The notes beneath the pieces were generated by a model, which saw only the letters and a list, made by a program, of their open reading frames with translations, made no database searches and was not told the DNA's origin. A DNA stretch of 64,000 bases from assembly GCF_001632365.1 (NCBI RefSeq), contig NW_024468547.1, forward strand, positions 1 to 64,000, given 5' to 3'. Made by a program: the position numbers and the translations under genes. Positions 22,353 to 41,365 of the stretch are shown piece by piece. This DNA comes from Laetiporus sulphureus 93-53 (lineage: Eukaryota > Basidiomycota > Agaricomycetes > Polyporales > Laetiporaceae). The stretch's first letter is position 1. Every line of letters starts with the position of its first letter.

Positions 22353-24098
22353 TAAAGTTCAACGAGGCTCACTTGCACAATTGCTTCTTTTTCACTTTCC
22401 CAATTTGTGCAGCAAATTGCATACAATATCCAATAGTACCTATGTATCCCTTAGAAGCACAGCATGTTATAGATCTTGTCCAATGAAGGAATATTGTCGA
22501 GACATAAATAACGGGAAGTTTGACTTGATTCTACGTAGACGTTGTCCAATCCAAAACCGCAATGCACGCTAAGCACTAAGCACATCGCCAGCTGGACATT
22601 TTTATTAGTCTCCCATGGGCAGACGAGACAATTCCTTCAAACCTCCGCGGGAACGCTCCGGATACCCTTGTCTGACGTCTGCTTTCTATTGGGGGGTCCG
22701 TGTCGGGAGGGCGGCAAAAATTGAAGTCCGACATCACGTGTGACTACACACAAAGCACAACATTGTGTTGGATGCGTCGCAACGCGTCTGAGGCGCGCTC
22801 GGATGCGCTTTGCTTCTTCGCATCTGTGCCCGCTTACGTTGTCAATCCCTTAGCTGTACATTCTACTATGTCATCTAGCAAATCTCCAATAGACTCTGAT
22901 AGTCTACAATATGATTGTGTTTCCAAAGAAAGTTCACAAAAGTTGAAAAGTATCCTCTGAGCACATAGATTCCATCTGTGCAGTGTGAGCAAACAGCCAG
23001 CTACCAATAATCCTGTAGAACATTGATAAATGAAGATTGCGAGCACTCATCGAGAAAAGGCTCGCAACCATGACAATGTGAAGACGAAAACTTAGCACAC
23101 TATCCTGGTAGATACCGACAGCGTGCGTATCACAAAGGGATTGCGACGATTCTGCCCTGATCTAGATGGCAGTGGACGTGCGAAGTGGCGAAAGTATGCA
23201 TGATGATGGGCCTTCATGCTCGTTTCTCTATGGAAAAATTTTGAAACCATCTGGATACGGAGCTGGGATACTGGCGCAATATTTCTGTCCTTTCGAGAGT
23301 GCGGGGGCAGAGTGAAGAGGTCAAACAGAAAGGAGCCGATTGTCCAACCGCATCTCTGGATCTCACCGAGTATGATATCCATGTGCGCAGCCCTAGTTGA
23401 ATCCATGGGTTGTCGTAGAGGCTGAGTAGCTCCACCGCATGACAGACTAGCAGTGAGAACAGCGGCAGCAGCAGCAGACATGGCAGAAGAAGCAAGGGGG
23501 CTACACAATAAATGTAACTCTTGGAACGAACATTACACGCGATTACAAAGTCCGAAAAGCCTACTCCTAATAGATTTGCATCTCCGCTCGAAAAATCCGA
23601 CCTCTCAAAAAGCAGACTAGTTTTTATTAGTGCAAGGCTGGCGCCCGCACTCCTCTCCTGGTACACGCTATCATCTCTGGTCGTGTCTGTTCTTAATTGC
23701 TGGGACCAGTCAATCCGACAACACCAAAAATTGGCTGTCAGCTAATGTGACGCGCAGATGTTAGCATTCGCCAGATCTCTGAAAGATCACTTTCTCAAGT
23801 TGCGTTACAGTATAATTCGTGATCACCTGCGTTGGCGTCGCCATTACAGTAACGATGCACTGCGACAAATTGCATGTATCTTTTGCATTTCGGGATATAC
23901 ATAGCCCGTCCTTAAGAACATAGCCCGGTGCGTTCGCTTACCCGAAATCTGGACTTGCGAAAAAGCGGGCTAGCGTATTCTCATGTGAACGAGCAAGAAG
24001 CGAGTCCACAATGACCGCTGATGACCGGCATGTGCGCGAAGCAGTGCTCGGAGATGTTGATGACGAGTTGCAGATGCGTTCAGTCGGGTAAAATCCTC
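22353..24098. other. Spacer with a gene-family fragment
   Basis: No intact gene is supported. A minus-strand fragment of a dispersed basidiomycete family lies at 23092-23508. The rest shows only short unconvincing ORFs. Confidence 0.4.
23092..23508 (-). pseudogene. Fragment of a repetitive Agaricomycete protein family
   Basis: The segment MDIILGEIQRCGWTIGSFLF continues into DLFT... and then LRIQMVSKFFHRETS. This resembles the start of a widely dispersed mushroom family that typically reads L..L...GWS.G.FLY.LF and then H...V..FL.G. Those proteins are hundreds of residues longer; here the similarity ends within about 60 residues and no further exons were found. The identification is by remembered pattern only. 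Confidence 0.3.
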
Positions 24099-25875
24099 AG
24101 CATGTGAGCTTCCGTTTTACTCCGCGTTTTCTATTGACTCCCTACAGGGTTGGCCTCGATCGAAGCCCGGCCCTCCGCTCCTGGTTCTATGTGCGGTTGT
24201 TCTTGCCATCTAGATGCTTCGCAGGTCCGCCCGCGCCCGGAACTCTGCAGTCCAGCTCGCCACCCCTGAACGTTTGGGCGTTTCTCTAATCGAAAATTTT
24301 CAGTCGTAACGAGGACCGCGTTCTTGACAAACATATGCGCGCGTTATGATTCGCTAGGCGATGGTACTTAAGGGGAATTTGGGATCGACTCGGTTACATC
24401 ACGAAGTCAGTTGGTCGGGCTTACTATCGCTTTCCCTGGCTATCGAGAATCCTTCCGCTCATTTTCCTCGTATTCGGCACGGCAACATTTGCAGCAGTAC
24501 ACTATGTCTCTCACTCCAGAGCAGGTCCAGATCATCAAATCGACAGTGCCCATCCTCGTTGAGCATGGCACTACCATTACAACTCGATTCTACCAGAACA
24601 TGCTCAATGCGCACCAGGAGCTGAAGAACGTATTCAATAACGCCCATCAGATCAGTGGGAATCAACCCCGCGCGCTGGCTCACGCGCTGTTCGCCTACGC
24701 CTCGAACATTGATAATCTCGGTGCACTCGGCCCAGCAGTCGAGCTCATCTGCAACAAGCATGCATCGCTCTACATCCGTCCCGAACAATACGACATCGTG
24801 GGCACGTACCTCCTCGCAGAGATGAATGATTTTCTTGGTGATGCCTTTACGCCCGCCATCCACGACGCTTGGGCAGCCGCCTACTGGCAGCTCGCAAAGC
24901 TGATGATCGATCGGGAGGCGCAGCTGTACAAGTCTGCGGACGGCTGGACAGACTGGAGGCCGTTCAGGATTCAGCAGAAAGTGCGCGAGAGCGAGGAGAT
25001 CACGTCGTTCTACCTTGTACCGGTCGATGGCGGTAAACTTCCGAAATTCTTGCCGGGGCAGTATATCTCGGTGCAGATGGAGGTACCGGACTTGAAGACC
25101 TTGCAGGCGAGGCAATATTCGCTGAGCGATGCGCCTGGCAAGGATTACTACAGAATCAGTGTTAAGCGGGTACGTACCAGCCGTTTCTACATTTCATGCG
25201 CTTCCTCTGATACGCTCCCCCAGGAGACCGGCGTCGACATGGCCAACCGTGCCTCTATAGCCCACCCCGGCTACATCTCCAACATCCTGCATGATCATAA
25301 GCAGGAAGGCGACATCATTCGGGTCTCTCACCCCTACGGCGACTTCTACTTTGACCCCGCCGCAGGACCTGCAGACGCTCCCGTCGTTCTCATCTCTGGC
25401 GGCGTCGGCCTTACTTGTCTTACCTCCATCCTCAATACGCTCACCGAGCAGCACACATCGCGCCCGATCTCGTGGATCCATGCGGCGCGCACGCAGAAGG
25501 TCCGCGCATTCGTAGATCACATGTCGGACGTCGTCCGTGAAAACAGCAACGTTCACACGGTGTTCTACACCACGACGCCCGCTCCGGAAGACGTGCGGAG
25601 CATGCATTACCACCACGCGGGGCGCATGGATTTGGGAAAGCTTGATCGAGAGAAGGACCTGTTTGTCAGCGATAAGAGGACGCAGTACTTCGTCTGCGGC
25701 CCTGTGTCGTTCATGGTCGATATGGAGAGAGTGCTGAAGGGATATGGCATCGAGGAGGGTAGGGTTCACGTAGAACTATACGGGACAGGAGGCGTACCCA
25801 AGGCATGAGCGAACATCATGATCATCGGACTAACCTTCAAATAGTACCTGTAATGTATTTGTGCGTACCGGCCAT
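24099..25875 (+). repeat. Flavohemoglobin duplication, copy B
   Basis: Partner of about 14780-16462 in opposite orientation. Homology covers about 400 bases of 5' flank, the whole gene and a short 3' flank. The edges are approximate. Confidence 0.7.
24504..25808 (+). CDS. Flavohemoglobin B (nitric oxide dioxygenase)
   Basis: Paralog of the gene at 14847-16151. Exons 24504-25169 and 25224-25808 give 416 residues, the same length as copy A. The globin B-helix tyrosine (TTRFYQN), proximal His (CNKHASLYI), FAD motif RQYSLSD, NAD(P)H motif SGGVGLTCL and CGPVSFM are present. The 54-nt intron (25170-25223) has GT..AG ends but no in-frame stop. An unspliced transcript would therefore encode 18 extra residues inside the reductase half, whereas copy A's intron contains a stop. 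The next gene downstream on the same strand is the intact NmrA-like gene. Confidence 0.95.
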   Translation: MSLTPEQVQIIKSTVPILVEHGTTITTRFYQNMLNAHQELKNVFNNAHQISGNQPRALAHALFAYASNIDNLGALGPAVELICNKHASLYIRPEQYDIVGTYLLAEMNDFLGDAFTPAIHDAWAAAYWQLAKLMIDREAQLYKSADGWTDWRPFRIQQKVRESEEITSFYLVPVDGGKLPKFLPGQYISVQMEVPDLKTLQARQYSLSDAPGKDYYRISVKRVRTSRFYISCASSDTLPQETGVDMANRASIAHPGYISNILHDHKQEGDIIRVSHPYGDFYFDPAAGPADAPVVLISGGVGLTCLTSILNTLTEQHTSRPISWIHAARTQKVRAFVDHMSDVVRENSNVHTVFYTTTPAPEDVRSMHYHHAGRMDLGKLDREKDLFVSDKRTQYFVCGPVSFMVDMERVLKGYGIEEGRVHVELYGTGGVPKA

Positions 25876-26836
25876 GCCTGTATCATTAGAATGCACGATA
25901 TCTCCTCTCATTGCATCTCGGTGTAATTGACGCGAATCGTAGTGATGCCTACGGTTCGTCAAAACCTGAACATTGGCCAGTGCGTTCTCCAAGACGTTAA
26001 CGACAATATCCGCAGCGTAGCCGCCGCTTGCAGGTCTCATTCCACAACCAACGTCAATGATTAGTTGAGGTAGGTCATCGACCACTGGAGCACGCCGCTG
26101 AGTGCGTACCTCAGGGAGGCAAGTCCCGGCTAAAGAGCGAGACAACGACTTGGTACGTCGTTTCTGGTCTTGCAATCGGGAACCTACATAGATTAATCCC
26201 TAATTCGACTTACCAATCATCTCCCCCGTTCGTCCTTTTCTTCCATACGACAAAAACAGTCTTCTTCCAGTCCGTCAGGTGCAGAAACGTCCAACGTGAC
26301 CTTGAGTGTCTCCATACTTGTTCTTATATGGAGAATATTGCAATGCAGGGAACGGATGATTTGGTAGATAGAAACTTTGCAATATGAGACGTCCTAAAGT
26401 CCACTCAGCTGTTGTTAGAATGTTAGAATGTTAGAATGTACTATATATTTTGATGCACGCAAACTGGGGAGAGTCGCACGCCACCGGCGGGATTGGGCGT
26501 CGCACCTCGGATTCTAACACAGCCAAACAAACGTCCTGCTTGGTTTGGGCCACAGACGCACCCAGGTCCCAAACACACTAATGCCCATTTCTCATCTCCA
26601 GCTCTTTCATGGATTATCAGACATTCCGTGTGTCATGAGGTCTTAGGCATCACCAGCAGCGTGACTGAGATCTGAGAAAGCAACCACACAGTGGGAAGGC
26701 CGAGGATGCACCTTTTGAGCAGCTGAGTAATTCCCGATCCCGGAGTTGCCATGGTCGAATATAAGCCAGAGCCTTCGCGAAAAACGGAGAGAGAAAAACC
26801 GATTGCTCAAAACACTACTCTTCATTGCTCAAACAC
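25876..26836. other. Intergenic, promoter region of the intact NmrA gene
   Basis: No gene is supported. The 8-mer GTTAGAAT is repeated three times at 26414-26437. The part from about 26330 onward is shared with the dead copy's upstream region. Confidence 0.5.
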
Positions 26837-27976
26837 ATGGCTTCGAAGCCCCTCGTACTCGTAGTCGGTGGAACCGGCAACACCGGAAAGCATATCACGG
26901 AGGCCCTCCTGAACGGCAGAGATTTTGTATGTTGTCATGCTCGCGAAATTGCGCGATGCCATCTTGCTGAACAGGCCTTTCGTATGTCAGAGGGTGGCAG
27001 TGTTGACACGACCGTCCTCACTTTCCAAGCCCGCTCTTGAAAGCTTCCGCGCGAAAGGGGCTGAAATTCGCACAGGGGACTTTCGTTCGGATAGCGTCGA
27101 GAAGCTGAAGGAGGCGCTGTCTGGCGTGGACATCCTCATCAGCTCTATCAACGGCTTTGCCATACTTGATCAGAAGCCGCTCTTGGCCGCTGCAAAGGAG
27201 GTTGGAGTAAAGCGGGTCATCCCATGCGACTTTGCCACCCCAGGCAAACGTGGAGTGCGGGAGCTGAACGATACGGTATGTCTTGTCCGCAAGCTCCTTC
27301 AGCGGACTGCCAACATGCTAATGGGACTTTGCCTAGAAACTTGAGATCCATGATTACATCAAGCAACTAGGGCTCGGCTACACCTTCATCGACATCGGGT
27401 GGTGGACGCAGCTCACTCTTCCATCGCCGTTGCTTAGCTCGCTCAGCTACAAGATAATCGGTAAAGGTGACAAGAAACTGCTCGTTACGGACGTGACACA
27501 CGTGGGTCCGTACGTTGCAAGGATCATCGCCGATGAGCGAACGCTCAACCACAGTGTCATCGTATGGGAGGACGAGGTGACGCTTCTAGACGTGAAGAGG
27601 CTCGTAGAGAAGTACTCTCCTGACGGAGAGGCGGCGAAGGACAAATGGACCTACGTGCGCACCTCTCTTTTGTTAACGAAACACGCGATTAATTTCTCGT
27701 TTTCAGCTGACCTACGAAGAGCTTTTGAAGCTCGCTGCGCAAGGAAGGGAGGAATACAAGCGGACTGGCAATCCGGAGGCACACGTCTTGCAGGCGTCAT
27801 CGGAATATATGATCAGCATCCACATATTGGGCGAGGACTCGCTAGAAAATGCCAAGGCGCTCGGGTATCTTGATGTTCGTGAATTATATCCCGACATCCA
27901 TCCGACTTCACTGGAGGAGTTTGCCCAAGAGTTCTATAGTCAGAAGAAGCCTGCATTTGTGTATTCCACAGAGTAG
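26837..27976 (+). CDS. NmrA-like / isoflavone reductase-like NAD(P)-binding protein
   Basis: Atypical short-chain dehydrogenase of the NmrA/PCBER group. Exons 26837-26926, 26991-27275, 27337-27654 and 27707-27976 give 320 residues in consistent phase. The N-terminal glycine motif VVGGTGNTGKHI marks the Rossmann fold. It is followed by FRVAVLTRPSSLSK, GAEIRTGDF (typical acidic second-strand end) and LLAAAKEVGVKRVIPCDF. The family includes redox sensors such as NmrA/HSCARG and NADPH-dependent reductases of aromatic compounds; the sequence does not decide between these. It sits between flavohemoglobin B and a convergent ABCC transporter, an arrangement partly repeated in copy A. Confidence 0.85.
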
Positions 27977-28508
27977 TAGTTGTGAGTCACGGGATTATAT
28001 GGGTTGGCATGCCAGTGAGAGGCGTTGGAGAGAGCCGAGCAAAATGCAAGGAGAGAGTAATTAGTTGAACGTGCAGCTATCCGCCGTCGCGCGACCGAAG
28101 TAACTCAAGGTCGAACAGATGTCAATGGGCGTCGATTCTGGTATGATTTTCGACCACCAACAGGGCCCTTCGTTTGCAGCCAAGATTTGAATCCAACTCG
28201 GATCGCCGTTGACTTGTTATTGTAGATCATTGAGCGTCTTCGTACGACGTGCATCTGGAAGTGTCGCAGTGCAATCTGGACATTTCCCGCTTCATAGCTA
28301 ACTTGATTAATAGCCTCAGGCTGATAACAAGGATTCTTCGACCCGCTAATTAATATGAAATGAGATCTGCGCATCTGTTGAAATATCTAGCAGGTGGAGT
28401 GAACCGATATATATCGTGAATCTATCGTTAATACATCAAGTCGACGAACCGGACCATCTAGAAACAGTACAGTAAGTCATGCACGCCAAATGAATCTCAT
28501 CTCCATGA
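27977..28508. other. 3' flank between convergent NmrA and ABCC genes
   Basis: No gene is supported. 27977-28137 is homologous to 20757-20930, the 3' flank of the dead NmrA copy; the remainder is absent from copy A. Confidence 0.5.
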
Positions 28509-34916
<6,408 letters not shown>

Positions 34917-36296
34917 GGTCTTGGTCACCTACAAACGACGGAGGGAAAAGCACGTCGTGGATCGAGGCTAACTTAAAGGCCTGGCATATGTGTTGCGGAA
35001 GAGTCAATTCGCGTCTCCACTGGCGCGATTGGCACGGCACCGCAACGTGCGGCCGCGTAGACCAACGGCTTGATTTGATATGACGCTCACGTACACGCTG
35101 CAGCTTGGGAGCATCCTCGGTTCCAGATTGCGGGTCCCAATCTGGAAAACAGTCGCACATGCTATTTGACCCCTGTGGGAGAGCGCCTCCGGAGCGAGTG
35201 TCACGCTCGCATGATGTCTGCCCCGGTCAACTCATATCGATCGTACACTGATGCGATGAGACGATTGTTGTGCAAAGTGAATCACTTTGTGGATTGGACA
35301 GCACTCTCTCTGGTCCAACCAAATCCAAGTGATATCAGCAGTCTGCACCGTACGACATGCATGCATGCATGAGAAATGAGAACCGGACATTACCGCGGCG
35401 AGCATAGCCGCGGCTGCGAAAACACCATGCACCCACCTTGTCAGTTGAATTACATCACGCCTTCCGATCCTCCGGCCGGAGTCAGTCATCAAAGCGTAGT
35501 AATACGTGACTCCAAACGAATTCCCACTATGCGTCACGCAGCTGCCAAAGGCGACCCGCCTTCGTGTGCGTGTCCTATGGCTGATGTCTAGTTGCAATAA
35601 TTTCAGGTTTCTTGGGTGGGTGCGGAAGAGATCTGAGCACATGCAAGTTGCTGCATTTCAACAAGGCGGGGGAACTATCATGAGACACTTTGACATACGT
35701 ACTCTTCAAACCGCTATGTCTGATTCAGTGTTTGGATAATGCGAGCCCGAGGATCTCCCATTTGATCTGACGTGGAACACCGTCGCAAAGCAGCACAATG
35801 CCCCGTAACCATATGAACATATCGGTGTACCTGGCGTCAGCGATAAGTAGCACTTGAACCCCAACGAAGTGGCTCACAACTGGCAGTCGTTGGACTCTCA
35901 ATATCGAGCGCTGAGCCCACGACTACTGGAGGCTCTCTTTCTGCCTGACGCTCGACCCAATCGCATATCCAGAGGAGCAGCTGGTCAATAAATGATAATG
36001 CATGACTAGAAGAGCGCGGAGTTGTTGCATCAAATAATGGATATTGCATGCTGCGAAATCCATTGTGTAACAACCAGTCTGTGAGACCGGCGCCGTGAAG
36101 CCTTAGGGTCCAACAATCGAGAACGAATCGCGAAAGCGAATGGGCAGCTGTAAGTTCAAATCAAGAGGACGCTGACTGTATGTCACATTGGTTAACGCTT
36201 CCGTCATCCAGGCGGCTTTGGGTAGATCAGTATCTTCATAAAGAACCAGGAATCACAAGAGCAGACAAGCAAAAGCATAGCACAGACACCGCTGGT
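34917..36296. other. Intergenic, no supported gene
   Basis: Short ORFs only. A 78-codon minus-strand ORF at 35837-36073 has a helix-like run (SFIDQLLLWICDWVERQAER) but no recognised family and no splice partners. Confidence 0.4.
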
Positions 36297-38593
36297 TTAC
36301 GCGACCTTGACGCCTCCCCATGCTACCTTCTGACCTCCATTCCGGGGAGCAGACGCAGCCGGTGTCGCTGGCTCGTTCGTTCCGTTCACTGCAGGCTTCT
36401 GCGCAACAGGCTTCGGTGGAACAGGAAGTGGGCTGTTGCGGAGCGTATCAAAAACGCGCTGCGCGTGTTCAGTGTTCCGGATAAACCATCCCGCAAAGCG
36501 CCGTCCAACGGTCGACTCGGCGATGTGGACCATGTTCTACCGACACTGTCAGGAATGCAACGATCGCAGCATGAGAAAGCATCCCTTACCTCGTCGATCA
36601 CGAAATCCAAGTCGCTCGTAGAGATCATCTGGCCATCCAGCAGGCCCTTCTCGTTCTCGACTCGGCTCACGCTCCGACTCGCCTGCTTCATAACCATCAT
36701 CTGCTGTACCATCTCCTCCTCGTCCGCGTCGAGGAAGTTGGCGAGTTTCTTCGCATCCAACGATGTGTACAGCTTCAGGAAGCTGCGCAAAGTCGGCACC
36801 GGCGCCTGTGCGCGTACCTCGGATAGGAACAGCGCGAGGTGTCGCTGCGCCGGCTCTACCGGGGAATCCTCGACGTAGGCCGCGAGCAGTTCGGGGTCCT
36901 CGTACGGCGGTGGGTTCGCTGAGATGAACTTGGGGCATGCATAAAGGAACAGCTCCTCGAAGGCCGGAATGCCTTCCTCGCTACGGATGGGAACCAAATA
37001 ATTCATTTCGTTACTGAACGCTGAGCGTGGATGGATACTCACCCCCGAGACATCTTCGAGAACTGCTCGCCGTACCGCTCCTTGACGATGTTCGAAATGT
37101 TGTCATCCAATCGCATCGGCGAAAGCGCGTTGCAGATCGCGAAGAGAGCATACATCCGGTCGGCAGTTTTGTTGATCTGTAAGCAGGGAGTGTCATTCAA
37201 GCCATCGGAAACGCGCATCATCCGCAACGAACCTGGTCATACTGATAGCTCCGAGTGTGATATTGCCGCATGCGGAGGATGAAGTTCAGGATCGAGACGA
37301 ACGCGCGGATCGCGTCGGGGTATCGTCGCAGCATAATGTAGCAGAAGCCAACGTAGTAGTAGGTCGTGACATGACATGCGGTTACACGCGTAAAGGGCGA
37401 CTGCAAAACATTAGGGCACAAGTTGATTTCAGTCTGTAGGATAATCATACCTTTTGGTTCAGCTCCACGTTCTCCATCACCTTCAAAGCCAATGTGAAGT
37501 CTCCGAGAAGACTGTGCACGCGCAGCAGACCGATGATGCTGAAGTAGCCGAGCATGCGGTACAATGGGCGAACGCCGTATTCACCGACGATCTCTCTGCA
37601 GGCGATATAAGTGGTCAGCTATGGAATATGAAACCTACGACGCACGCAATCTCCTCTGCCGATTTGCCCTCCTGCTGAGCAACGATGTGCTCGTTGATTT
37701 TGGACTTTTGTATGAGAGAGTACAGCACGTTCAGCACACTGTACGAGCTCCATACTTGGCTCGCATCTGCGAGCAACATACGCTCTTCCTCCGTCCGAGA
37801 CTTGACCTTTGAGCGCCATACACAGAACGACTGATACTGATAGATGAACTCGTCAACGATGTCCCACAGCCACTGTTCGGGCAGCTCTAGTGGGACTGGG
37901 CCGTCGGAGTCTATATAGCGCAATGTGAGGTGGCTGCAGGAGACGCGTTCCAAATCGCGCACTTAGAAGGTAGTTGAACAGCTCGCAGCTGTTCTCGTAC
38001 GAGTGGAAGCGGTCGTCGATGTCGGGTTGCAGACGCGAGTAGACATGCCGATAGTAGAGCTCCCGGTATAGGATGAGAAAGATCGGGTCTGTAAATGCGT
38101 CTATCAGTGAGCTCCTAGACTGACGGAGGACAGGTCAAACCCACTGTCGTTCACTAACGGCGCAATCACCTCTGCCTCAGGCCACTCCGTCTTTGAGTAG
38201 AACTTCTCTGTGAGGCGGTTCCAACCGCTTTCATATGCAGCAGTGATCTCCGCGAGATTGTTATCCAGCACCGCTTGATAGAAATGCACGATGAACTGCT
38301 TGGAGTGAGCATATCACTAGACGAGATAGCCAGACCACTTACGCGTTTCACTACGTCAGGGATCTGTGCGAATGCTGCCTGCTGTACCATCTGCTGCTGC
38401 ACGGCGAGCAGAGTCCCCTCGTCAATCCTTGGTTGCGCTGCATTCTAGGTCACCGTAAATTCCCTCCATATGTTCACGTTTACTGACCGTCATCATACAT
38501 CTGCCCATAGTTGCCGATTGCGAGATTGAGATCCACATCTTGCAGGTCCTCGTCGAGTTCGGCCTCCCAAAGAGCTTTACGTTGTTGAGACAT
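36297..38593 (-). CDS. eIF3l: Eukaryotic translation initiation factor 3 subunit L
   Basis: Component of the eIF3 complex that loads mRNA onto the 40S subunit. It starts [20 protein letters not shown] at 38593. Recognisable blocks in order are [126 protein letters not shown] and the PCI-region block [20 protein letters not shown]. The C-terminus ends [10 protein letters not shown]. Joining across the intron near 37920-37965 gives [17 protein letters not shown], as expected for the family. About eight short introns were inferred; no lesion was seen. Confidence 0.93.
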
Positions 38594-40724
38594 ATTCTGA
38601 TTGAATGCAAAGATAGAGAGACTCCGCACAAAAACAAAGCGCCCACTCGAATTGAAAAGGTAACCACGTGACCGAGCCGTTGAAGACATTTTTTTCATCC
38701 CTTAAATCTTTTACGTTCCGTGTACTGAGCCGCATTCGTTGCAACAAAGTGGTTGGCAATAATAAATCTGCTCTCTACCGACAGTGCAAAGGATCGTAAC
38801 TCGCCTACACGCGCACATACACCGTTGGTCTATGACAGACTGAAGTAGTAAGTGTCGAGTGCTTGGCCCACCTCGATATATGCGTCACTAATCCTGAGCA
38901 CTTCAGATCCTAAGGTGATCACTGACTCATTTTACAAGCTATACTTCGCTATAGCACACACTGCCGCCAACTCGTACATTTCATCCATCCATTACACTGC
39001 AACCTGAGTCACTCGCCAACTCTCGCCAACCACTGACAGGCACCCTCTTTGGAGCCACCGACGCGTCGCAGTCACGTGCGGGAAGTTTCATTTCGTCCGA
39101 CTGCGGCGCCTGCCACTGCCTCGCTGTGCTGGCTACGAGCTACAGTACAGTACGAGCTGGTGCTTCTCGATGACGTTGTAATCGCAACTCAGACCTGTCC
39201 AGCATAAGACAGACTATCATTGAGGAGGCGTGACCGGGCCGAGTCCTTGTCTGCTTAGGATTTCGTGAGTCACTGCAACACGTTCATGTAAGTGTTTTTC
39301 TTTGTGGTGATCCCGTACGTTCGCAGGGGGTAGTTTCTCGTTTGGAGGGTGCCCCCCCGGGCCCTGTGTTGAGAAAGCTCAATAACGCCGAGATTGAGGT
39401 CGTACGGAACATGCTTCTCAATTCCCCCCGCATGTAAGAAGTTGACGGGCCTGACTTTCTTTGTTGCTGAGAGTACCGTTTGCATAGTATGCATCGACAG
39501 CTCTTATGAACATCGCAGGACATTGCGGGTTGCTTGTATGCCGCAATGATGGTAATGATGGCCGAGGATCGGTACGATATTTCTTTATGCATCGTAACGA
39601 CCATATGATTCAATTTCTTTGTGATGTCCTATCACCTCAGCCGAACCCACAGTTACCGGAATTCTCATAAGACAATGACGCCGCTTGTTATTCGGTCCGC
39701 TAGACGAGCATGCGCATGCACATGGTTCTGGATCTATCGAGCCGCACTTTCACGATATGGTAGTCAGTCAATTGCCACTTTCGAACTCGAAGTTGACTTA
39801 CACATTAGTACGGCTCATATTTCTCTAGTATCTGCAGCCCACACTCCTCCCTTTACATTATGCGACTCGCCGTGCGAGCTTGCCATCCGCAAGGCTTAAT
39901 GACAACTACTTACAGTATTTATCGAGATATCGTTGCGATGAGCTCGCATTGTCGAGTCATCATTTCTGACTGACTTCACCACATCATAAGCATCTATACG
40001 TACGTGTCGTTCAAGTTGAAGAAATGAATGTGATAGACCCAAAATCGGTCAGCAAGAAACAAACTCAGAATTCACACGAAACGTGTTCTGCTAATGCAGA
40101 AAAGCACTGTAACCGTATAACCAGGAACCCCCCATTTCGATTGCGGCAGGCGACTACAATAGATCAATCATGATGCACAGCTCGAAATCCGTTACGCGTT
40201 GGTCATGATTTGGTCCCGGTCGCTCGCAGACGTTGTATAGAACTGGTTGCTGTATGTAGACTAGCTCTTAATACGACTCAGCGTCCAACCTGGATGCCCC
40301 CAGAGAACTGTAGTTAACGTGCGGGTGACTTGGAGTGGAAACCAAGTTGCTGAGCCGCTCATCAGCCAAGATCTGGATACTCACCCGGAACTCCATCCAG
40401 TTATCGAGTCGAGGACGAGGGGAATGATTACTTATATCGCCGGGTTCAAGTGATGAAAGACTTCGGCGGAGTTCTCACATTGCAGATCGAAGCAAACTAA
40501 TTGTAAAACATCAAGCAGATACTAGTAATTGGCTTCAAAAAAAGTAAACACGCCAATTTAGACGGGACCTTGTAGATACCAACATGAGTACTGCAGCCCA
40601 CTCCAATGAATCACGGAGATCAAGAAATAACAACGCCATGTTGCATCGAATAAATGTTTGTCTAATAGCAAATCAGTCGGTGTACAAGATATTGAATGAA
40701 TCACGATGGAACGCTCACCCAAGA
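38594..40724. other. Intergenic (2.1 kb), nothing recognised
   Basis: ORFs of 70-110 codons occur on both strands (for example 39284-39613 minus and 39621-39899 plus) without family resemblance. No tRNA or repeat was found. Confidence 0.4.
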
Positions 40725-41365
40725 TTAATCATCGGTAGGGAGGACGTAGCACTGGATACCCTCATCAACATATCCGAGGTTGTTGATGGCATTATCTCTC
40801 TCGCTCTTCGACGTCGTGTAGAAGTGATCGGTCGCGGTAGGGCTCCACATGCGGTAGAATGGGATGCTGCCGCAGACTTGGTCAGCATAGACGAACGCAG
40901 CAATGGTATCTGTGCCGCCGGTGTAGGAGCCGACTGAGTTTTGTGCCTCCGACTTGGACGTGGTGTAGAAGTTGTCCTGCAGTCCCGCGCTCCACAGGTG
41001 GTAGAGCGGGATCGTTGCTGGAACTTGGGTGGAGAAAACACGGCCGGCATCGCCCTCGGGCTTGTAGCCCAGATTGTTGACTGCGTTCTCCATCTCGAGG
41101 TAGTTTGTCGTGTAGAAGTGATCCTCGGCGCTGGGGCTATAACCCCGCAAAAATGCGACGGATCTAGAGGCCTCGCCACAGCCATCCTGCCTCGCTAAGA
41201 GCTGCTTTGATTCCACAACGATATGTCAATTTCCGGAGAGCGGGTCTCGTTATGCAGAGGGCATACCTCATTCAATGGCTCCTCCGGCTTGGGCACAGCA
41301 TTTGCGGCCATAGAAAATGCAGCGAGGACCAAGGGAAGAATGCGGACGACGTTGCGAGTGAACAT
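40725..41365 (-). CDS. Small secreted DUF5648-type protein
   Basis: The first exon (41365-41267) encodes a signal peptide (MFTRNVVRILPLVLAAFSMA, then ANA) and ends EEPLNE. A 62-nt intron (41205-41266) precedes the main exon. The mature part of about 160 residues has three imperfect repeats built on HFYTT or NFYTT: YSPSAEDHFYTTNYLE, WSAGLQDNFYTTSKSEAQ and WSPTATDHFYTTSKSERD. Each is followed by a NLGY- or SYTGG-type turn. This matches the DUF5648 repeat found in secreted and cell-wall proteins of fungi and bacteria. The function is unknown; a role outside the cell, perhaps carbohydrate or wall binding, is inference only. Confidence 0.8.

Noticed and set aside
25837..26175. A 112-codon minus ORF with LIIDVGCGMRPASGG, resembling methyltransferase motif I
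   Set aside because: Only one short motif matches and no later methyltransferase motifs or splice partners were found. Part of it overlaps flavohemoglobin flank shared with copy A.
35837..36073. 78-codon minus ORF with a helix-like segment
   Set aside because: Too short and unrecognised, with no neighbouring exons.
40584..40937. A 117-codon plus ORF
   Set aside because: Mostly antisense to the secreted DUF5648-type gene, with no independent support.
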